Assembly (NCBI GenBank): GCA_002685335.1
Contig: NYWY01000009.1
Span: 3,892-19,363 of the forward strand
Reading direction: 5' to 3'
DNA from: Planctomycetaceae bacterium
Lineage (GTDB): Bacteria; Planctomycetota; Phycisphaerae; Phycisphaerales; SM1A02
Length of the DNA: 15,472 nt
Shown one piece after another: positions 11,569 to 15,472 of the stretch (within the stretch, counting starts at the first letter, position 1; each line of letters begins with the position of its first letter). The notes under the pieces are model-generated. The model saw only the letters and a program-made list of their open reading frames with translations, was not told the DNA's origin and made no database searches. The position numbers were made by a program, and so were the translations under genes.

Positions 11569-14421
11569 TCAGGGCTCCACACACAGACTGAACTGACCGG
11601 TCTGGGACGAGCTCTCGATCGGATACCAGGTCACGCCTCCGTCTGGCGAGGTCTCGGCGGGCAGGTCCGAAGCGCCGTCGTACCCGAATCCACCCGCGAG
11701 AAGAATGGCGCTTTCCGTGGAAACGATGTAGGGCCCCCGGGGCACCATGCGGATCCCGATGCTTTCGATCTCACGATCCTGAGGAGCCAGAACGTCCGTC
11801 ACGGTGCAGCGTTCGAAATCCACCGGGCCGGAGGACTGGATGGTGGCATCGACCTGAGGATGGGTGTCGACCACCACGTCCGGCCCACCATCAGTGAACG
11901 TGATGACGATCCGGTACGGGGTGGTTCCGATGGCAAGGCCATGCCGGCCCGGAGTCACGCCGGAGACGTTCGACTGCCCGTAGCCCAGCGGTCTTGGCGC
12001 TGCGAGGAATCGAAGCCTCGAGATCGACGTGAGCCCCTCGGGCATCTGCTGGCGGAAGACGTTTCCAATCGCATCAGGGGAGATCGCCACCACGAACGAC
12101 AGGTTCTCGGCGGGTGGGTATCCGGTTGCGATCGCATCACTGGAACACGTCAACGACTCGAGCTCAAGAACCTCTCCGACCTCCGAGCACTCGATGCTCC
12201 GACCCCAGAAGACGCCATTCGCCGCCGTGCACTCCGCGAGCGTCGACTGGGTGCAGCCGCCATCGGGCATGGTGCAGGCGCCAAGACGGGGATCGGACGG
12301 GGAGATGGCGTAGAAGTCGCCCAGGGTGTCCCAACCCAGTTTTTCACAGTCGAGTTGGACTGTCGTCGGTTCCGGGTCCAGATTGGCGGGGTCGGCGATG
12401 AAGATGCGGGAACCGTCGTCGAGCACGTTGTCACCGATCAGGCCTCCCGGAACGGGAGTGCCGTTGCAGTCCCGTATGAATCCCGGCGGGGTCCATTGCG
12501 GACACGTCCCCCAGTGACCGAGAAGAATCGCGAGGTCGGCACCATCGACCACACCGTCGAGGTTCAAGTCTCCGACACACGGCGTGCCGAGTGGGCACGC
12601 CCCCCAGGCCACGAGCAGACCGGCGAGATCCGCACCGCCGACGGAACCATCGCCGTCGATGTCACCGGGGCAGGCACCGATGACGAGTGCGGTGGCCGCA
12701 TAGCCGTAGCCGACCGGATCGGTCGCGGAATCCGAAGAGGTCCATTCGATCTCGAGTCCGAGGTTGGTGCTCGAGCTCACCTGCAGATTTTTGTAGCTGG
12801 CACCGAAACCGTTGCCCATTGACGAGGCGGCATCCCAGACGACCGAACCGGTCGATCGGTCGGTGACCCTGAGGGTGGACAACGGTGATCCACTCGAGTT
12901 CGTTCCGATCGCCACCGCGTTGAACGTGACGTTGACGGGTCCGGCGGGATTCCACACCGTCCTGCGACAGGTGGTTCCGTTGGGAACGGCACCGATCCCA
13001 TCTCCATAGACGATCGAAGCAGCACCTTCGCTCCATTCGAGCGTGTCGCCACAAACGGCACCGGTCTCCTCGGGGCAGATCTGAAGGAGTCGGTTGGCCG
13101 CGCCGCCGAGATTTCCGTTCGCCCAGGGCGATCCGTACCGGTCGGACTCGTCACTCGAAAGCTGCCCCTCGACCGCACTCTGCATCAGGGAAAGATAGGT
13201 GCGTGACACGACCAGCCTCGGCGATTCATAGTCGGCGTCGGTGATGAACCGCTGGAGGAACTGCGCCGCGACCCCGGCCGCAAAGGGTGATGCGGCCGAA
13301 GTACCGGTCCGGAGCATGAGCCCACCGTCCGGATGTTTCCAGTCCGCCGAGCTGATCAGACTGCCCGGGGCCCAGATGCCGACCAGCGTACCGAAGTTGG
13401 AATAGATCCCCGCCTTGTCGGTGACGTCGGAAGCGCCGACGGCGCAGACCCCCGTCTTGGCGGCCGGAAAGTTCATGTAGGTGGGCAGCGAGGCGTTCCC
13501 TGCCGCAGCGAAGATGGGGATGCCCCGGTCGAGGACGGCATTGATGGCGATGCCCAGGATGAACATCTGGTTTCCGTACCAACTCGTCGCGAGGGACATG
13601 TTCGCCACGGCCGGCGTCCCGATGTTCCCTGGGTTGGCGATCCAGTTGAGACCGGCGACGACGTTGGCGAGAGAGCCCGAGTTCTGGGGGCCGAGGACCC
13701 GAAGCGAGGTGATCGATGATCCACGTGCCACACCGGAGACCGAGCCGGACGCGATCGAGGCCGACCGCGTGCCGTGGCCGTTGGTGTCGTCACCGCTGGG
13801 ATTGTCGTCGGGGTAGAAGTTCAGCGTCGCGGCAATGCGCCCCGAAAACTCCGTCTGGGCGGGATTGATCCCACTGTCCACGATGATGACGTTGACGCCC
13901 TGACCATCCGCTCCGCACGGATCGAAGGCGGGGGCGAGACCACCCGGGCTCGAGATCCGTCGCAGTCCCCAGGAATCAGGGAGATCCGGGTTGATGGGCG
14001 CCTCGTCGCCTGCCCCGTGGACGATGAGATCCGGCTCGACTCGAAGAACCAGCGGATGCTGCAAGAGGGTTTCCGCGGTCTCGCGGGACATGAATGCGGA
14101 GAAGCCGATCAGGGCATGGTCGTACCGGTCGCGGACCTCGATGCCGCCCGGGGCGTCGGCAAGAACCTTGTCGATGGTGGTTCTCGCTCGCCGTTCGAGA
14201 TCCAAGGCCGAGCCGCGAGGATTCCGCAACTGCACGAGCCAGCCGAGCACACCGTCGCTTTCCCGCGTGTACTGCTCCCCTGCAAGCAAACGCTCCGGGG
14301 TGACCTGCGGGACGAGAGACTCGTTTTCCACCGAAGCCGCGGGCGCCACCCCGGAGCTCGAGGAAGAGACGAGAACCGCAAGCAGGACGCACAAAAAGGG
14401 GGTGCCGTTCATCATCTTCAT
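11569..14421 (-). CDS. Secreted subtilisin-like (S8) serine protease with internal dockerin-like pair and long C-terminal region
   Basis: This 950-residue protein begins with a signal peptide (hydrophobic FLCVLLAVLVSSSS, cleavage about 29). Residues ~55-135 form an inhibitor I9-like propeptide ending VLRVEPDLIVH. The S8 domain (~150-420) has the full triad: Asp182 in VIIVDSGIN, His216 in NGHGTRSAS, Ser375 in GTSAASPFAAG, plus AAAGNAS with the oxyanion Asn. Residues ~453-580 form a beta-rich domain starting CGDTLEWSEG, possibly CUB-like. Two dockerin-like loops follow at ~584-640 (DIDGDGSVGGADLAGLLVAW, DLNLDGVVDGADLAILLGHW). About 310 further residues include the Cys motif C-T-M-P-D-G-G-C ... 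C-T-A-A-N-G-x-F-W-G ... C (~715-745). ATG 14421 heads the signal peptide; 14415 and 14412 are close alternatives, and a GTG-started extension to 14496 lacks secretion logic. It is presumed to cleave extracellular protein. Confidence 0.93.
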   Translation of the reverse strand: MKMMNGTPFLCVLLAVLVSSSSSGVAPAASVENESLVPQVTPERLLAGEQYTRESDGVLGWLVQLRNPRGSALDLERRARTTIDKVLADAPGGIEVRDRYDHALIGFSAFMSRETAETLLQHPLVLRVEPDLIVHGAGDEAPINPDLPDSWGLRRISSPGGLAPAFDPCGADGQGVNVIIVDSGINPAQTEFSGRIAATLNFYPDDNPSGDDTNGHGTRSASIASGSVSGVARGSSITSLRVLGPQNSGSLANVVAGLNWIANPGNIGTPAVANMSLATSWYGNQMFILGIAINAVLDRGIPIFAAAGNASLPTYMNFPAAKTGVCAVGASDVTDKAGIYSNFGTLVGIWAPGSLISSADWKHPDGGLMLRTGTSAASPFAAGVAAQFLQRFITDADYESPRLVVSRTYLSLMQSAVEGQLSSDESDRYGSPWANGNLGGAANRLLQICPEETGAVCGDTLEWSEGAASIVYGDGIGAVPNGTTCRRTVWNPAGPVNVTFNAVAIGTNSSGSPLSTLRVTDRSTGSVVWDAASSMGNGFGASYKNLQVSSSTNLGLEIEWTSSDSATDPVGYGYAATALVIGACPGDIDGDGSVGGADLAGLLVAWGACPLGTPCVGDLNLDGVVDGADLAILLGHWGTCPQWTPPGFIRDCNGTPVPGGLIGDNVLDDGSRIFIADPANLDPEPTTVQLDCEKLGWDTLGDFYAISPSDPRLGACTMPDGGCTQSTLAECTAANGVFWGRSIECSEVGEVLELESLTCSSDAIATGYPPAENLSFVVAISPDAIGNVFRQQMPEGLTSISRLRFLAAPRPLGYGQSNVSGVTPGRHGLAIGTTPYRIVITFTDGGPDVVVDTHPQVDATIQSSGPVDFERCTVTDVLAPQDREIESIGIRMVPRGPYIVSTESAILLAGGFGYDGASDLPAETSPDGGVTWYPIESSSQTGQFSLCVEP

Positions 14422-14690
14422 CTTTCTCGACTCACTGATTGCAGAAGAATTCGTGATGAGATCTGTTCGATCAACATCAACCAGATACCTCCCCACATTC
14501 TAGGGATTTATCCTGAAACGGCACTGCATTTCCGAAAACCGAGTGGTTCTTCTGAACGAGGGCACGAATTCGGAAGAATGCGGAACCGCTCTTCGAATCA
14601 ATCACCGGCCTGGATCTTCCAATGCCCCACCCGCATGCAGTGGAGGGCTCTTTCGATCCACGGACTTGGCCCTGAGGAATGCGGAACCGT
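14422..14690. other. Intergenic region with short direct and inverted repeats
   Basis: No gene is supported here. The sequence GAATGCGGAACCG(C/T)TC occurs at 14576-14591 and again at 14677-14692, where it overlaps the stop of the next gene. ACTGCAT (14523-14529) and ATGCAGT (14634-14640) form an inverted pair. Their meaning is unknown. Confidence 0.5.
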
Positions 14691-15472
14691 TCATCCGGGT
14701 GTGGCGGTGTCACGTTCGATTTGCTTCATGCCCTTCGGCATGCGGGTGATCTCGGTGCCGGATTCGAGTTGGACCTGCACGTTCTCGCAGCCCTGTTGCT
14801 TGAGAATTTGCATGAGTCCGATCGCGTCATCAAGCGCGTCGAGGTCGGGCTTCCAATGAAAGAGGAAACGTCGACCGTTTCGGTGAATTGAGAATTCGGA
14901 GATCCCCGGCCTGCTGTCCGCCAGGGGCCACGCCATGGTCGCCAACTGGTTGGCTGCCTGGTCGTTGGGGACGTCGCAGGCGACCGTCACCCAGGTTTCC
15001 TGGTCGCCGGCCTTCTCCTCGAAGGGAAGGGCTCGGGGCACGACGTTGACCTCGGTGGTGAACTTCATGGGGCTGGTTCCCGCTCCTTCGAAGGTGAGTT
15101 CGATGAATCCCGCGGTCCATCCCTTCTCAGGCACGTCGAGCTTGCCGACGTATCGACCGCCCTTTCCTGGTTGGAGAGGCGTGCTCTTGAAGGCGGGGCC
15201 GATGCTGTCCAGACGGAAGTCACGGGCGTCGGGGTTGGTCGCCTGCCAGAGGAGGACCTGAGAAGGTTCCTGCTCGGTCGTGACCGTGATGGTGCCGTCA
15301 GGAGACAGTACCCAGTTCATATTCGGTCGATCCTGACCGGCAAGAACACTCTGGTAATAACCGAGAATCCCGGGAATCGCATCGGTATTGCGGAGGGAGT
15401 GCCCTGCATTCGGGACGTATCGAAGGTGCTTCTCACCCTCGAGGTCTCCGTAGTAGAACTGGGATGAATCCA
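14691..15472 (-). CDS. PhoPQ-activated pathogenicity-related protein, C-terminal part (5' end beyond window)
   Basis: The frame is open from the TGA at 14691-14693 to the window edge, giving about 260 residues. It matches the C-terminal half of the PhoPQ_related (PqaA-like) alpha/beta-hydrolase family. RYVPNAGHSLRNTDAIPGIL near 15430-15350 holds the probable catalytic His (GHS). It is followed by GYYQSVLAGQDRPNMNWVLS, then a beta-sandwich-like segment VLLWQATNPDARDFR and KGWTAGFIELTF ... KFTTEVNVVPRALPF, all characteristic of the family. The catalytic Ser would be in the missing N-terminal half. The last ~100 residues (AWPLADSRPGISEFSIHRNG to the end) look like an added alpha/beta piece. An internal Met at 15320 is not the start, because conserved family sequence continues above it. 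The family is named for Salmonella; its enzymatic role in planctomycetes is not established. Export is likely but unseen. Confidence 0.88.
   Translation of the reverse strand, partial: DSSQFYYGDLEGEKHLRYVPNAGHSLRNTDAIPGILGYYQSVLAGQDRPNMNWVLSPDGTITVTTEQEPSQVLLWQATNPDARDFRLDSIGPAFKSTPLQPGKGGRYVGKLDVPEKGWTAGFIELTFEGAGTSPMKFTTEVNVVPRALPFEEKAGDQETWVTVACDVPNDQAANQLATMAWPLADSRPGISEFSIHRNGRRFLFHWKPDLDALDDAIGLMQILKQQGCENVQVQLESGTEITRMPKGMKQIERDTATPG

Noticed and set aside
13774..14859. Plus-strand 361-codon open frame, and a 320-codon one at 11860-12822, opposite the subtilase
   Set aside because: They are shadows of a gene with a complete catalytic triad; their sequences are Arg/Gly/Asp-rich without motifs.

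Overview
The window looks like chromosomal DNA from a GC-rich planctomycete, most likely of the Phycisphaerae / Phycisphaerales type. This is inferred from gene content, not from a marker gene. The clues are several secreted proteins carrying the C-terminal 'D-x-D/N-G-D-G ... A-D-L-x-x-L-x-x-x-W-G-x-C' calcium-loop module (GC-type dockerin-like), Chlamydia-Pmp-like right-handed beta-helix proteins, a sulfatase, and a PhoPQ-activated pathogenicity-related hydrolase. No rRNA, tRNA, CRISPR array, insertion sequence or phage gene was seen.

Layout. (1) 2-1468, plus strand: 3' part of a sulfatase fused in frame to an SGNH/GDSL hydrolase. (2) 7805-1495, minus strand: a G3E (CobW-like) GTPase, then a 351-bp gap with a perfect 9-bp inverted repeat, a 611-residue two-domain beta-helix protein, a small cysteine-rich lipoprotein, and an FG-GAP/VCBS-like secreted protein. 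The beta-helix and FG-GAP proteins end in paired dockerin-like repeats. (3) 7806-8680: an 875-bp divergent intergenic region with no convincing gene. (4) 8681-9463, plus strand: a PAPS-dependent sulfotransferase starting at TTG. (5) 15472-9684, minus strand: the 3' part of a PhoPQ-activated pathogenicity-related protein, a large secreted subtilisin-like protease with an internal dockerin pair, a short dockerin-tailed gene remnant, and a second beta-helix protein with the same C-terminus as the remnant.

Function. Most products are predicted to leave the cytoplasm. Five loci (four complete genes and one remnant) share the dockerin-like module, which suggests a common anchoring or assembly route for surface proteins. 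No cohesin-type partner is recognisable here. The sulfatase-esterase fusion and the sulfotransferase both act on sulfate esters. They may reflect life with sulfated polysaccharides, but they are on separate transcripts and no direct link is shown. The genes are mostly separated by 150-350 bp with their own ribosome binding sites, so this reads as a neighbourhood of individually expressed genes, not one operon. No complete new defence or metabolic system can be demonstrated. The most unusual items are the dockerin-module cluster with its tail duplication, the sulfatase-SGNH fusion, the GTPase lacking the CxCC metal motif, and the inverted repeat before the large beta-helix gene.
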